DNA from: Nymphaea colorata
Taxonomy: Eukaryota > Streptophyta > Magnoliopsida > Nymphaeales > Nymphaeaceae
DNA: 64,000 bases
Direction: 5' to 3'
Assembly (NCBI RefSeq): GCF_008831285.2
Contig: NC_045140.1
Span: 24,446,131 to 24,510,130 of the forward strand
Position 1 is the stretch's first letter. Each line of letters starts with the position of its first letter. The position numbers and the translations under genes are program-made. The notes under the pieces are model-generated. The model saw only the letters and a list, made by a program, of their open reading frames with translations, was not told the DNA's origin and searched no databases. This document shows positions 51,367 through 63,837 of this stretch, piece after piece.

Positions 51367-51790
51367 TAGGGGTGAACAATGAGTCGGCTCGTGAACGAGT
51401 TTGAGCCGAGTCATTTGCTTAACGAGTGAGCTCGAGTTCGTGAGTCGACTCTTTCAAATAATCGAGTTGAGTTTGAGTTCAACACGTAACTGCCGAGTCG
51501 AGCTCGAGCCTTAATCGAGATCGTCGAACCTTAATCAAGTTGATATATTCTAACGAGTTTACGAATTTGTCGAACCTTAATTGAATCGAGCTGGAGCTAA
51601 ACACGTGATAATGAATATCAATTCTATTCAAACGAGTTTGTTGAGCCTTAATCGAGTTGAGCTTGAACTTAACACGTAACTATGAATATAAATTATATTC
51701 AAACTAGTTTGTCGAGTCGAGCTGCCGAGTCAAACTTGAGCTGCTTCCATCGACCTGTTCTAAGCTCGACTCGGCTCATGTTCATCCCTA
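51367..51790. mobile_element. Non-autonomous hAT-like element rich in GAGCTCG-type words
   Basis: A 424 bp element with ends TAGGGGTGAACAATGAGTCG and, reverse-complemented from the right, TAGGGATGAACATGAGCCGA. The flanking octamers gcgaagtt (51359-51366) and ccgaagtc (51791-51798) agree at 6 of 8 positions, an aged 8 bp duplication. The interior repeats cgagttgag, cgagctcgag and ttgtcgagcc words. This composition is common in short plant hAT-type elements. No transposase. Confidence 0.65.
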
Positions 51791-51969
51791 CCGAAGTCCC
51801 CTCATTTAGGGTCCAGGTCAATATTAGGTATAGTTAATGAAATTTCTACAAGTAGGACGCACTCCCCTTACAGTACAAGAACTTACCCCGACACAGAGTT
51901 TAACACTCTTCAAGTTAGCAAATTTGAGCTATATCCCTCAAGGCACAAACGGGTCTGAATTTGAAATTG

Positions 51970-52019
<50 letters not shown>

Positions 52020-52022
52020 TTT

Positions 52023-52070
<48 letters not shown>

Positions 52071-52071
52071 A
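51970..52071. repeat. Long (AT)n microsatellite
   Basis: About 100 bp of nearly pure AT repeat in two blocks split by a short T-run and tgca. The open frame 51837-52079 across it is spurious. Confidence 0.95.
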
Positions 52072-52625
52072 TCACATAGAAAATAAGAGTTGAAGTTGGA
52101 TTCAATACAAAATCTTCAAACCGGATGCGAACTACTACTTGCAGTGCTCGCTTTTACCAAGGTTGGCCTTTTTCGTCTTCACCCTCTCTGGCCCTTTCTC
52201 TTTGTTCCAACCATGGGCTCCATATTCGAACGGTGATTTCGAGTACAGCGTCGTGGGAAACGCCGAAATGGGTGACCCTCCATGAGCCGTATTTTATTGC
52301 CAAGAAAAGAAGAAAGGCAAGGCCATAACTACTAAGAGAGAAAATTTCAAACATCAAGTAGATCAATCTAAACAATAAATATCTCAGCTCTTGTATCAAG
52401 TCAAAGACAACCTTTACATTTGTCCACCATCAAACGGCAAAATTTATGATATATGGTAATGATTTGGACTTGAACACCATGTCCCGATCAAGCTAAGCAT
52501 AATGAAATCAAAACCTGAAGCCAAATGGAAATCACACACATCTCTCTCCGGATGATCTTGTGCTGAATTAGTCTTTCCTATTGTTTTCTTGGTCGCCGTC
52601 GTCGTCTGTACATACGTCTTCTAGC

Positions 52626-54536
52626 TTACGACGTTTCGCCGCCGGGAATGGCGATCTGGTCCTCGCCGTTGGTCGACGACTGGTGAGTGTCGTTGTAACT
52701 GGTGCATTCTGCAGCCTCAAGCACGCCGATGGGGCTGCGTGGTGGTGAGGCCATGGCCGTGCTTGGAAACCATGGTTCCTCCACTGCCATCCCTTGCATG
52801 AGACGTACGCAACCACGCAACTCTCCCTGCATCTGTCGAAAGCATGATAACTACCTAAATATCAACGTATCTTCTTATGAATAAATCCAGCAAACAGAAG
52901 ACCATTCTGTATTAGAAATTCTCTCTTTTTTTTTCTTTATATATTGTTTGATGTCAAGAGAGATTGAGAGAGAACTAATTCATAATTCATATAAAAGAAC
53001 CTCCCCATATCGAAAGAAGGATTGTATATGACAAGCTTCTGATTTTACTAAAATTTTTTGTGTGGGAAATCCTCTGTCTTGTGAAACAATTGAAGAAAAA
53101 AAAATCTTTTAATTTATAGTTTGTTTTCACGTTTTTCGTAGCGATCTCTATGAAAGGTAAATGCAATAAAAAAAAAATCAAAGCTTTGTTCGTACTCTAG
53201 AGTAGAATTCCGGTGGATATTTTGAGACGCGCGACCTATCATCTGCCGCTGCGCACAGAACGGCAGCCGCTGCAATACAGGACGGCCGGTAGCCCAAGAA
53301 ATCGATTACTGCGACCACACCAACAAAAAAATATATATCAGCTTGTGAGGCAAAATCATGTTTGGATAACCTTCATTTGTAGTTGTTCGTCTATCTTTAC
53401 CTCTGTTTGCTCCAAGGATGAGCTGAACGGCCTTCGAATAGAGGCGATTGCTCGAAAGAGCAGACGACGTATCTAGTTTTTTCACGAAGTGACTAATGAA
53501 ACTGAAGGGAGTGACAGGCCACAGCCTCCATTTGAGCTTAGCCATTACCAAGAGCTCCATCCTCTGGATAGTTCGGGCCTCAAATATGTACCTGGGCTCT
53601 CCAATCTGAAGGTCCACCAGGTTAGGGACTTCCGGCTCTTCCATTTTCGCTGCCAATGATAAACAGGCCACGGCGAGCAGATGAACGGGCCATCCCTTTC
53701 CCTTCTGCATATTTCACAAACCAAAAGAGCACTTGATCTAAGAAATAAACTACCACTCACCAGTTATCAAGCCATTCGAGATATAATCTTAGTTCTGGTT
53801 GAAGTTTAGATACCGGCAGATCATGTGAAGAAAGAAAGCGATCGAAATAGTTGATTGAAAGGTAATTGGTCACGGGACCAAAATTGTAATAGCCATTCAC
53901 CTAAGAAGAAAACAATTTACAACCAACACAGAGTTAGAAAATAAAACTAATAAATAAAAGGGCACTACGCATCCATGTGCTGGTTGCGGAACTCTGTCAG
54001 TGTTCTATTAACTTCTGAAAAGAACGGATACTGCATTAAAATCCTTGTTGACAAAGTTCACTGGTTAGATCAACGGGCATCTCTCATTCCCCTTCTAACT
54101 TGTAAAATTTCTGTTCTTTCAGTCCTGTAGGTGCCGCCAGAATCAGTCTAATGGGCAGATTGAGGTATATACCTTCTGCTTATGTTACTTTGATTCCTTC
54201 CTGGATCTATGTTTGGCAAAAAACCAACATTTTCTCGACAAAGCAGTTACTAAGGAAGGTCCTAAGATGAACGCGGTTATGAACTTTGCACGGAATCAAA
54301 TCGCATACCATAAGAATGTAACTGATTGCATTTTGACGGCTGGTGACATCCAAGGATCGGTTGCGGTATCTGTCGAGGTAGTCCGATTGTGGCAGATGCT
54401 CCGGTTCCCGGTCAAAAATCCAGCCCATCGATTCGTCATCGTCGGCCGGATACGGTTCGTAGTTCGGCGCGTACCAGCGGCTCCCCGGCAGTCCGTTCTC
54501 CCCACTGAGAAGATTAATGGAGGCAGACATTCTCAT
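52626..54536 (-). CDS. D-type cyclin with altered Rb-binding motif and C-terminus
   Basis: Five exons on the minus strand: 54536-54309, 53900-53814, 53704-53401, 53308-53196 and 52832-52626. All are GT-AG and in phase, giving 312 residues. The cyclin box spans about residues 50-180: LDVTSRQNAISYIL, YYNFGPVTNYLSINYFDRFL, then GWPVHLLAVACLSLAAKMEE and IQRMELLVMAKLKWRL. The C-terminal cyclin fold continues with VIDFLGYRPSCIAAAAVLCA. The block SPPRSPIGVLEAA near residue 280 is typical of plant D-type cyclins. The family partners CDKA to phosphorylate the retinoblastoma-related protein at G1/S. Two oddities are visible. The N-terminal LxCxE is LLSGE here (residues 9-13). The usual basic KRRKL tail lies in another frame, so this reading ends IPGGETS. 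An in-frame TAA precedes the start ATG. Subclass (D2/D4 or D1) is not certain. Confidence 0.88.
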
Positions 54537-54841
54537 GCAGTGTTAAACTAGGTAGCCATGGTGGTAGCTGTAGCTCGCTTACCAACTACACAGAACATCT
54601 ATATATCTCTCCTACTCAAAGTCAGCCATGAATATGTAATCTTCCCAGACAAGGCCTGGACTCTGCAACATCTATCAAACAAAATAAACGGTTGTCTGCT
54701 TCTTGTTAGGATTAAAGGCTTGGGGGAAGAAGGGGAGAAGAAGAAAAATAAGAAAAGTGCTTTTCTCATCTTCCATTCTGGAAAAATCTGGGTGGGTGTG
54801 GTTTGCGTGAATAAAGGACGACGAAGACGACACTGGTGCCG

Positions 54842-54851
54842 TATTTATATA
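54842..54851 (-). promoter_or_regulatory. Candidate TATA box of the cyclin D gene
   Basis: On the minus strand the sequence reads tatataaata about 306 bp upstream of the start codon, in an otherwise mixed-composition region. Position and consensus fit a TATA element with a roughly 270 bp leader. No transcript start evidence is available. Confidence 0.4.
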
Positions 54852-57800
54852 TCACGGGTCGGGCAGGCCTACCTCCTCCTGTCTCCCTGCTTCTGTCACT
54901 GTTCATATTCCATGTGGGCGGATGATTGCTTTCCATGAGGGAGATTTATGGTGAGAAACTGAGAAGTATTCATTTACGAGTATTTTACTCCCGTGGATTG
55001 ACCATGAAGGGCAGAAGGGTAGATTTGCTGTTAAAATTCAAAGCAGATGAAAAATGAATCACAAAAAAAAGTTGATCGAGAAGAAATTTGAATGATGTGT
55101 GGCCGGCATCAAGGCCCTTAGATCCGTCCAGTTATCATTAATCCCCAAGGAGATAGAAAATGGTTTTTATGGTCGTGTTGTTTTTTTTTTCATCTCAACG
55201 ACGTTTACCATTGATGATTGTCAAAAGAGGATTTGACATTGTTCATGTTTCTCAAAAATTACTTTCTTCCTTATGATTAAGGGAAAAAGAGACCACATTT
55301 TGCACTTTTATTAATAAAACGCCGGACTTCTCATAGAAGCTATTTTGAGAAATAAGAAAACGTTAGTTAAAACGGTAAAACTGTATTTCAGCCATTGGGA
55401 ATAATGCCTGAAAAAGACTTATGGCTAACAATCTACGTTGGTCAAGTTAACAAAAGTTCACTCTGAGCTCACATTCAACAGTTTTCGTGAAGAGTCGATC
55501 CTTTTTAAGAAAATTACAGAAAAGGGTTACCTTATTAAAACTATAAAAAAAATTAGAACTTAGATCAATGTTTTCAAGTTGAAGGCCTTAAGTCTAAAAG
55601 AGAAAGCCGCTAGTCATATTTCTAAGTTCAAACCTACTCGAAGTCTCCTAGTTTTCGCGTTATGTCATTTCATTATCGCAGATGAAATGTGCAGCCATTT
55701 GTCGATAGGTGGTTTATGCATTCCACCTATAACGGTGGAAAGACAAAATAAATAACTTACCTCGTATTTGATATCGCTCTTTGCATCGCTTTTTTAAAGC
55801 AAAGCATATTAGTGATATTTACTTAAATCCATATTAGTGATATTTACTTAAATCAATTCGTTCAACTTGCATCAAAGTTAGATCAAAGTTAGACTTGGGT
55901 ATCGGGCCGAGTACCCATTGGGTGGGTACTCGGCTCGAAAAAACCAGTCCAGCCCAAAGAGGGCTCAATTCGGCCTGATAACTTTAAATATTAATTTTAT
56001 TTTATTAATAATATATATTTTATTATTAAAAATATATTTCAAATTCAAAAAGTTATTTTATATTAAAAATTATTTTTTTATTGCAATCGGATCGAGTCGA
56101 ACTAGACCCAAGCTCGAGTTCCAAGCATCGAACCCAAGTCCGAGCTTTGGTTTCAGACATCGGACCGGCCCGAACCCGGTTCTTATGGGGCCGGACCCGC
56201 CCAGGTCTGGACAAGGTCCAAAGGTAATTCCCAGCCAGTACAAAATGATACTGGCATGAAGAAACACTGAAACTGAAGCTCTTTGTTGGGATTCCTGCCA
56301 AAAGATTGAGCTTTAGTGAAATGCTTGAACGAAAATGGAGCATAAATAGGTCGATATCTTCCCTTTGCAAAAGGAAAAAAAGCACCAAAAGACCTTTCCG
56401 CTCCATACGTAGGAAGATTAGAAATCCAAGTACTTTTGTATGTCGATCTATCAAAAGAAAACTAGAGAAGGTTAAGTACCTGCTTGATTTGTTCAGATCT
56501 TAACGAGAGATTAGAAGAAAATGACACTTAACATGTACACAACAGAGTATGAATAACTATCTGAATATCAAAGATGCAATAGACAAAGGGGAGCTGATAT
56601 GTATTCTGCAGTAAGAGATTCAATGAATGGCATCTGTCAGCTGAAGCACCATCTTTGGCTAAAGCAAGCAAAGGGGATCAGGGTCGTGGTTTCCAAGTAA
56701 GATTAAAGAATTAATAGACGACATGTATCTAGGTACAGGTGCTTGACCAACTTTGTTTTTGGCCATACTGAGGAGCAGAGAAACACGTGCAAAATCTCCA
56801 AAATCCTTTAAAATATGGAGCACCAACTAAGAAAATGCAGAGTCCATAATTTAACATCCATACAGTATTTGGTACTGTGTTGTAAGAAAAACTGACTCAA
56901 ATCACGTTTGCTTGCTATCTGGATTATTGCGTTATAGCATGATAAGAGCATAGGCGTAAACAGACCAATTTTTAGCATATGTTTCTTAAAATCATCATCG
57001 ACTGGGGAAATATGAGAAGCCTTTGCTCTCCGATAAATTAAAATCGTTTGCTTTTTTGAACTTTTACTAGAGAAAATCGGAAGAGATAGTGAAAGAAAAT
57101 TTACTGTTGAAACTGCAAGGGATGGAGAGCAGAAGATGATCAGAAGGGAATTGCGCATGGCGTTTAAGACCAAGAGTACCCTGAACAAGTCCTGATCAAT
57201 TCTGCACCCTGAAAATCTCATATGATGTACGTACGTTGCCACTGTTCAGTATTGTATTAGATGTTCGGCATCCATCGAGGCTTACGTTTGATCTAATATG
57301 CAGGCCCTCACAAGAAGTTGGAGAATTGGTGTGGTGAACTCTAAGCAGGAGGGCAGCAGAGAAAAGCTTTCAAGAAAATATGTACCCAGTTAAATTCGAT
57401 CAAAATCAGGGTGATATAACATGTGCTTTGATGTTTATAACTTTCGAGAGTCGACGGATAGAAAAAAATAAAGGTCAAAATTTGGTAACTCTAAATAAAA
57501 ACATGTACAATTTTTACATTAAAAAAAGATGAATTCAAGGCTCACGGGTGAGCCATGGCGTAGGCTAGAGGCCTGTGAAAAGCTAAGTCTCTAAATCGAT
57601 TTCTATAAGCACTATACCTATGTGACTTAAGTAGCCGTTGTACCAAAGTTGATTCAAGCCTCTTTTTCGAGTGGTGGGTTGTTAACTTCCTGCTCACCAG
57701 AAAAAAAAAAAAAAAAGAATTCAAGTGTCGTTTTAATCGATTTGATCATGCAAATTATATTTAGAAGGCCACATTTTGTTAAAGCAGCACCAAACACAGT

Positions 57801-60114
57801 CTTATTGGGTACCTGTTCAAAATCTTTTCACTAGTAGGTCTCAACTAATTGGGTTAGGGTGGTGATGCTCACTACCCTTCTGGTCCTGTTGCTCGCAATC
57901 TTGCTGCACATTTGACGCTCATGTGACGCTTCCCTCATCAAATAATGCGCAGGAAGCAGTTGTGGTCTGATATGACTTACGTAGCATCTGTTGATAAATT
58001 CTACAACATTCAAATGGATGCGGGGACACTCTCTTAGGCCCAGATTGATGAATCAACGGGGGCCGGTACATCTGACCAGGCTCAAAGCGTCCAATACCAA
58101 AGAAGTATACGGCCGATATTCAGGGCGTACATTATTTATTATAAGGCAAAAGGAGAGGGAAGCATTCGTGGTCAGCACGGGAAGAGTATCCGAGGGAGGT
58201 TCCTGCAGCAAACATGGACCAGTTTGACAGCCTTCTGGGTCCACTTGGGTGCTAGCTAGTTGCTAAGTGAACCCCCATGAACCTAATATCTCTGCTTCTA
58301 GCTTTAAAATAAACAGAGTAGCTGGATACCCACAATTGCTGAAACAAATCAAAACTTCATGTTGCAGCAACATTGTAGTGTTTTCATTAGAAAGGTTTTC
58401 TTCTTTCCGTGTTTTTCTGCAGCACTTAGGATTCCATGCTTATAGTCTGACGCGGACACCATGTGGGCACTCTACCTGTGTTAATGGTTAGGTGGAGGCT
58501 GCTGCTTGCTGCATTATATGGCTAAAAAGGGTTTGCCGGACTCTGTGTCGTAGCCCTAGGAACAAACTTCCCAAGTAGATCCAAGCTAGTTGTGCTCCCC
58601 TTATGTTAAGGCCCTCAAGGGTTTGCTAATTGAAGGACAGACAAACGCCTAGCGTGTGTGTGGTCAGGGATATCCTTTAACCTAGCAGTTGAACCTCTGC
58701 TAACCTGAGTTCCAAGAACACAGAAAACGCAGTTCTCCTACAAAGGAAAGCCACTTGCCCAAACTTATTAACCTGCCATAAGTAAAGGAAAACCTTGAAT
58801 GTCACTGCCATGAATGAAACTGAACCTAAACATTTTATTTCTCAGATTATTTAAGATGAAGGTCTGTTTCTGCCAAAATATTCAAAGGATCTCTCTCAGC
58901 ATATGAATACAAATAAAGAAAAAAGAAAAAAAAAAAGATAACTGTGGACAGGACAAAATGAATTTGAGAATGAAAGTTGCTTGCTCAAACACGTCACCTT
59001 CAATATTGTCCTAATAGTGGTTGATATTGAAGCACTAATAGCGTTTTGCTCATAGAGATTACGTGATTGATGGACATAATACTAGAAGCCCCACACCACG
59101 GTCACTTCAACTTATACACAGTTCTTATAAAATAAATGAAAAACGTTACGAACAAGGGGATTGTTGCAAGGGGCATCATCTCCTCATAATGGGAAAACTC
59201 TCGAGAAATGTACATTCAAATAGAAGTATTGGATAATCACAAGAAGAAACACATCGATGTAGCTTGAAGCCAGAATGGTGTCACTGGGATAGGCGTGACG
59301 CATGCCATGGCATAGGCGCTTCTACTCGATAATCAGATACATGATCTATAATCAGAAAGCCTGCTTAAACAATCTTCGCCAAATTGCTGTAGTACTAAAG
59401 CAAGCGAAAAATACCGACTTCCATAATCAAAATCATTCAAAACATATGACAGTCTGACAAGTGAGAATTTGCTTAGCCACCATGGCCCTGTGCCCGAGGC
59501 AGCCCGCAGAGTTCCAAAGTGGGAAAGTACAAAAATGAGTACTAAGTGCACACCTACCAACTAACAAAAGTAACCAAGGGCAAGGGTTGACTCTAACACA
59601 GATCCCTGATCACCAGTTTCGCATTTTGTTAAGGGGTTGATTATTTCGTCCTGTTGGAACACAGATATGTATAATTAAGACATTCTTCACATGCTCAGCA
59701 GCAGGTATGACAGTCGATGGCATCAGCTTTGCGCACACCTCTTGATGAAAACTGCCCGTTTCCGAAGTGGAGATAGTCAAATGACAGGTAGCAGATAACC
59801 ACCTTCGAGAATCACGAGCAAATTATCCATGAGCACTGTACCTGAAAGCCTTCACTTCACCCTCATTAAATTAGTCATGACAAAAGTGAAGCCATCCACC
59901 TTTCCGCTTGAAGCATAGCTTGACATCCGGTCGCTGAACTTCAATAAGTAGGACAACAAGAAAGTGGAATAAAGAATTTTCGTAAAGGATGCTGAACCAC
60001 GCCGGTAAAATCATTTCACTTCTGCCTACAAAAAAATAATTTTACAACTTCAAGCATTCCGCAAGAACCGGAAAGGAAGACCTCATATATTGCCTAGCCT
60101 TCCTTTGCTGCTGA
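54852..60114. other. Intergenic spacer between the cyclin gene start and the UTP4 gene end
   Basis: About 5.3 kb. It contains one hAT-like element (55890-56209), a 26 bp tandem duplication near 55803-55853 and scattered short open frames (56808-57242 minus, 57991-58227 plus, 59333-59560 minus) with no recognised domain. The last several hundred bases are expected to hold the UTP4 3' UTR. Nothing else is supported. Confidence 0.5.
55890..56209. mobile_element. Possible non-autonomous hAT-like element
   Basis: Ends TAGACTTGGGTATCGGGCC and, reverse-complemented from the right, CAGACCTGGGCGGGTCCGG are similar. The flanking octamers atcaaagt and gacaaggt agree at 5 of 8. GC-rich termini with cgggccgag and ggcccgaacccgg words enclose a strongly AT-rich centre. 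The style matches the other GGCC-rich elements in the window, but the diverged flanks make the borders tentative. Confidence 0.45.
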
Positions 60115-63100
60115 CTACGAACCGTACATATGTCTGTGAACTGGAGCACCCAATGTTTGAACTACCTCCATCCAGGGTTTTTCTACTGTTATAAGAGAAC
60201 CATCCGATAAATGACCAACAAAGAAAACGGGATTCTTAAATGTATGGAATTCAAAATTTCTGTTGACTTTTGGTAACTGTTTATGATCGAAGTCAGCATC
60301 ATTGTGTTTCCGCTTCTTAACAGAACCATTTCCGTGCAGCTCCTCAGCTTTTTTGGATGTTGAAGTCAAAGCATTACTAGCAGTATCCTTCCCTTGCTCC
60401 ACAGGCATCATGAAGTCAATCACACACATTGCTCTGCATGGACATTTAGATTTAGTTACGACTACCAGCATGACTACAAAGATAAGGTCGCCCAGCGACC
60501 TGGGGCATTGAGTTCACACAATAACCAGATACAACAAGATGGACCAATAGCCTTCTAGGATGGAAACCAGCTCATACCTGGCACTGTACACAATAACAGA
60601 GCTTGAATTGATTGATGGGGGAAATGACAGCCCAATGACTTCCCCAGGAAATTCTTGAAAGCTTCTTGGAAGCAAAAAAGTGTGACGTCTAGACCACTCG
60701 CCCAACTGTTTCGCTTCAACGTCAAATATGTAGACATGATTTGTAGATGTTACAACCACAAGAATATTACTGTTCCCAGGAGGAAAACCACAAGCCGTAA
60801 CTGATGCTCCATTTAACCGAGATATAAACCAATGCTGCCTGCAAAGAGATTTATTAAGAAAATGCATCCGTGCAAACAAAAAGAAACTATTAGACGTGAC
60901 TTTAAAGGATTGCCAGTATATCTCCACAAACTAAGACCAATTGGTTAACTTAAACACCATCAGCCGTTAGTAGACCACATACACAATAAGGAATTAAGCT
61001 ATTATTAAAGAGTCAATTAGCAGATAACAGGAAGTTAGGTTCAAGCAGAAATGTGCCTAGGACTAAGAATTGGTCCAGAGCCAGATATGCAGTACCGACC
61101 AAGTCATTAGATAAAATTATAGTCTCCTAGTAGTCCTTTGACCAGCTAGTCATTGGTCAAAGATATTTTCTTTGAAGCCATGAGAGGTTAAAATTGTACC
61201 TCTTTCTCTCTCTCTCTCTCTCTGTGCAAAACTGCTGTCAATAGAAATGTTCTTTCTTTTTTTCTTTTTCTTTTTTTGTTTCTAACGTTTCCTGTTTGTT
61301 TTCTTCATTCTTCCACATATGCACAAGGTAAACTATGTGTTTACATCATTTTTAGTGATACCATATATCTCTTATTCCTTCTAACAGTTCAATTGTTGCC
61401 TTTATATATATTTATCAATTTCATTCTATAATTTTATTGATTCCAAAAGTTCAATTGTTGCCTTTATATATTCATTACTAATTTTGTTTTGTAAACTGAC
61501 TTGGACAGACTAACTACCTTTTCTTTAACAGCTTTAACAATTTGTGACAAACTTACGACCACGCTGACTATACATTAGCCAAATAACAATCCCTGGCATT
61601 TTCAACATCACATGACATGAGTACTGAGACACAAACAAGTCACAACAGATAACAAAATTAAGTACAAGTCCTTGAATCTCAGATAAATCTGGATTGTGGA
61701 AGCACAATGCCAATTATCCTGATTTGGCATCACCATTAAGAAATTAGGGTTCGGCAATAAAAAGGTCTCCACCATACTAGACCCTGTGGTAAACAATTTG
61801 TCCATTCACAAAGACATATACGTTACTTGGATCAGTTATTCAAGTACTGCCAACAATTTCAAAAACACTCAAAAGCAAGTCATGGAAATAAGAAGAAAAT
61901 AAAAACGAAAAACTTATACCTGTTTATCTCTAAGTTGAAGATGTAGATATCTCCATAGCAGTTTACAGCAGTTAACCACTGGCCATCATCACTGGTAAAC
62001 ATCCTATTTATAGGAGGCTCGTTGGCAGCAGCATTCTCATCTGGATCCTTCCTGCATGGCATAAAGACATGTGATACCTTCAAAGCAGCAACATCCAGCA
62101 CCTGCAATGCACCAAATGCTTCCTCGTTGTAATCTCAAGCATTGGAATTCCACACACCAAGCAACTAAAAGCATGAAGGACAGAGGTGCACTCAATTGCA
62201 TGAGGCATGCATAGATCTGGTTGCATGCATGTTTTGTCAGAGAGGAACAACGCTGGCCAAGCATAAAGGCCAAAATTCTTTTGGCCGTTAATAAATGCAA
62301 TAAGTCTGGAGTAAAAAATAAGTGTTACATATTGCAATAGGTAGTAACCTATGTCATGTGGGTGCAGCAAGATCATGTGTATCTCTCTCTCTCTCTCTCT
62401 ACACATACGTACATATATACACCCACACACACACACACACACAAACAAACAAAGACATGTATTTATGCGGGTGCATCAAGACTGTGAGCACGTACCTGAT
62501 CTGTGTCTATAAGAAGCTCATATATATATGCATAAAAAAATTTCAACTGACTTAAAGAACAAGATATATATCATATCACGTTGAACATCAGCATCAATGC
62601 CGCTGAGGCACCTGCAGCTAAACTGGCTCAGGTTCTTCAGGTTATTTAAGTCTCACATTTGTCATTTTTATGAACGTTAATACTTTATTATATGTTTCTT
62701 ATCATATCATTTACGTTTTCATTTGGCATTACTGGTAGTGACATTCACACAGATTCCAAATGCAATAACATAAAAAACATCAAATAGAAGAGTGCACAAT
62801 ATTTTGGCTTGATATAGAGAAAGCATAGCGTAAGGCACACAATCTAATTTACGAACAGGGCACAAGCTTGCTCCTTAAAGTTATAGCACGGTAGCTTACA
62901 GCAAAAAGATTCTTCAAGATGACTGAAACATAAGCAAACAGATCTAATAGCAATGAAAATGCAGGATAGTTACATACGTATATCTTTTTATCATGGCCCG
63001 CAATGATTAAGCGAGATGAGTCATTGCTAAAAACCATACAGTGTGCAAAAGGTAACTTTGCAGGAAGTTGCATTTTGTCGACCACCCAGCCACCCTTTCC

Positions 63101-63837
63101 AACACCAGAGCCGGTCACATTCTTTAGTTCAAAGAGCCTGGGCTTTACATGGTCCGAGAAAGCAAACAAAACTCCAGTTCTAGAAATGGTGCTAGAAATG
63201 ATCTTTTCTGCCTTCTTGCATTTGACTCTAGCCAGCAACTGTGCGGTTGCAATCTTCCCAGAATCCACATGCTTTCTCTTACTAGATTTAGCTTTAGAAC
63301 CAAGAAAAACAGGCATCACATCCAACCAACCAGGATTTTGAACTAAGATCATGTCTGTTCCACCAATGGCCGAGTCATGCACCAATTGAACAAGCACCCT
63401 CTGAGGTGCAGGACATATGTCGTGAGGTGAGAACTTGCTAAACTCATTGGCAGAGTATGCAAAGAGCTTGGTATCATCACCACCAGAAATCAACATAGGA
63501 ACTCCTAAACGAGCCCATTTCTGGTAACTGGAATTCATAAGCTTTTCAGGACCATTGTTTTTTCTATCCTTTCTTCCTTTCTTCTCCTTTTCAGGCAGTG
63601 GATCTGGGAAAGTGTAAAATAAAGAGTTCAGAAACAGACTAAACTGACAGGAGTGCATGAAAGAAATGAAAATTTAGAATCACCTTCTGCACTGATAGGC
63701 ACAGAAATAGTCAAAGCCCGAATATCATGGGTATGAGCTCGTACATATCCAACGTAGATCCACTTCTCTAGCACATCTATAGAAGAATCATTCTTATTGA
63801 AACTGGAGGAGTCCTGGTTGAGTTTATACTGGATAAC
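60115..63837 (-). CDS. PCN: UTP4/cirhin-type WD40 protein, POPCORN-like (C-terminal part)
   Basis: Five exons on the minus strand: 63837-63684, 63603-62978, 62101-61920, 60838-60578 and 60433-60115. All are in phase, giving the last 513 residues. Upstream exons lie beyond the right edge. Features of the WD40 protein UTP4 are visible. There are repeat blades such as [47 protein letters not shown] and [18 protein letters not shown] linker carries basic clusters ([22 protein letters not shown]), and a conserved end reads [16 protein letters not shown], then [21 protein letters not shown]. Family knowledge: UTP4 is a t-UTP subcomplex member of the nucleolar SSU processome for 18S rRNA maturation. 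Arabidopsis POPCORN mutants have embryo and meristem defects. The reading frame is intact, with no anomaly seen. Confidence 0.88.
61207..61222. repeat. Short (CT)n microsatellite in a UTP4 intron
   Basis: Eight CT units followed 30 bases later by a T-rich run, within the 1.1 kb intron between the exons ending at 61920 and starting at 60838. Confidence 0.7.
62381..62452. repeat. Compound (CT)n ... (CA)n microsatellite in a UTP4 intron
   Basis: (TC) about 10 units, then acatacgtacatatata, then (CA) about 11 units and (CAAA) units, within the intron between 62978 and 62101. Open frames over it are spurious. Confidence 0.9.

Larger units (their letters stand above)
41641..52625. other. Intergenic spacer between the PADRE gene and the cyclin gene (convergent 3' ends)
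   Basis: About 11 kb between two convergent 3' ends. It contains a Harbinger-type MITE (45478-45716), a possible inverted-ended element (48499-48724), a hAT-like element (51367-51790) and a long AT microsatellite (51970-52071). Open frames 41866-42192, 42158-42550, 43270-43632 (minus, 120 codons) and 46211-46444 have no recognised domain and no matching exons. A GC-rich patch at 49690-49860 ends in a cacgtg motif but is not followed by a recognisable gene. Confidence 0.5.
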
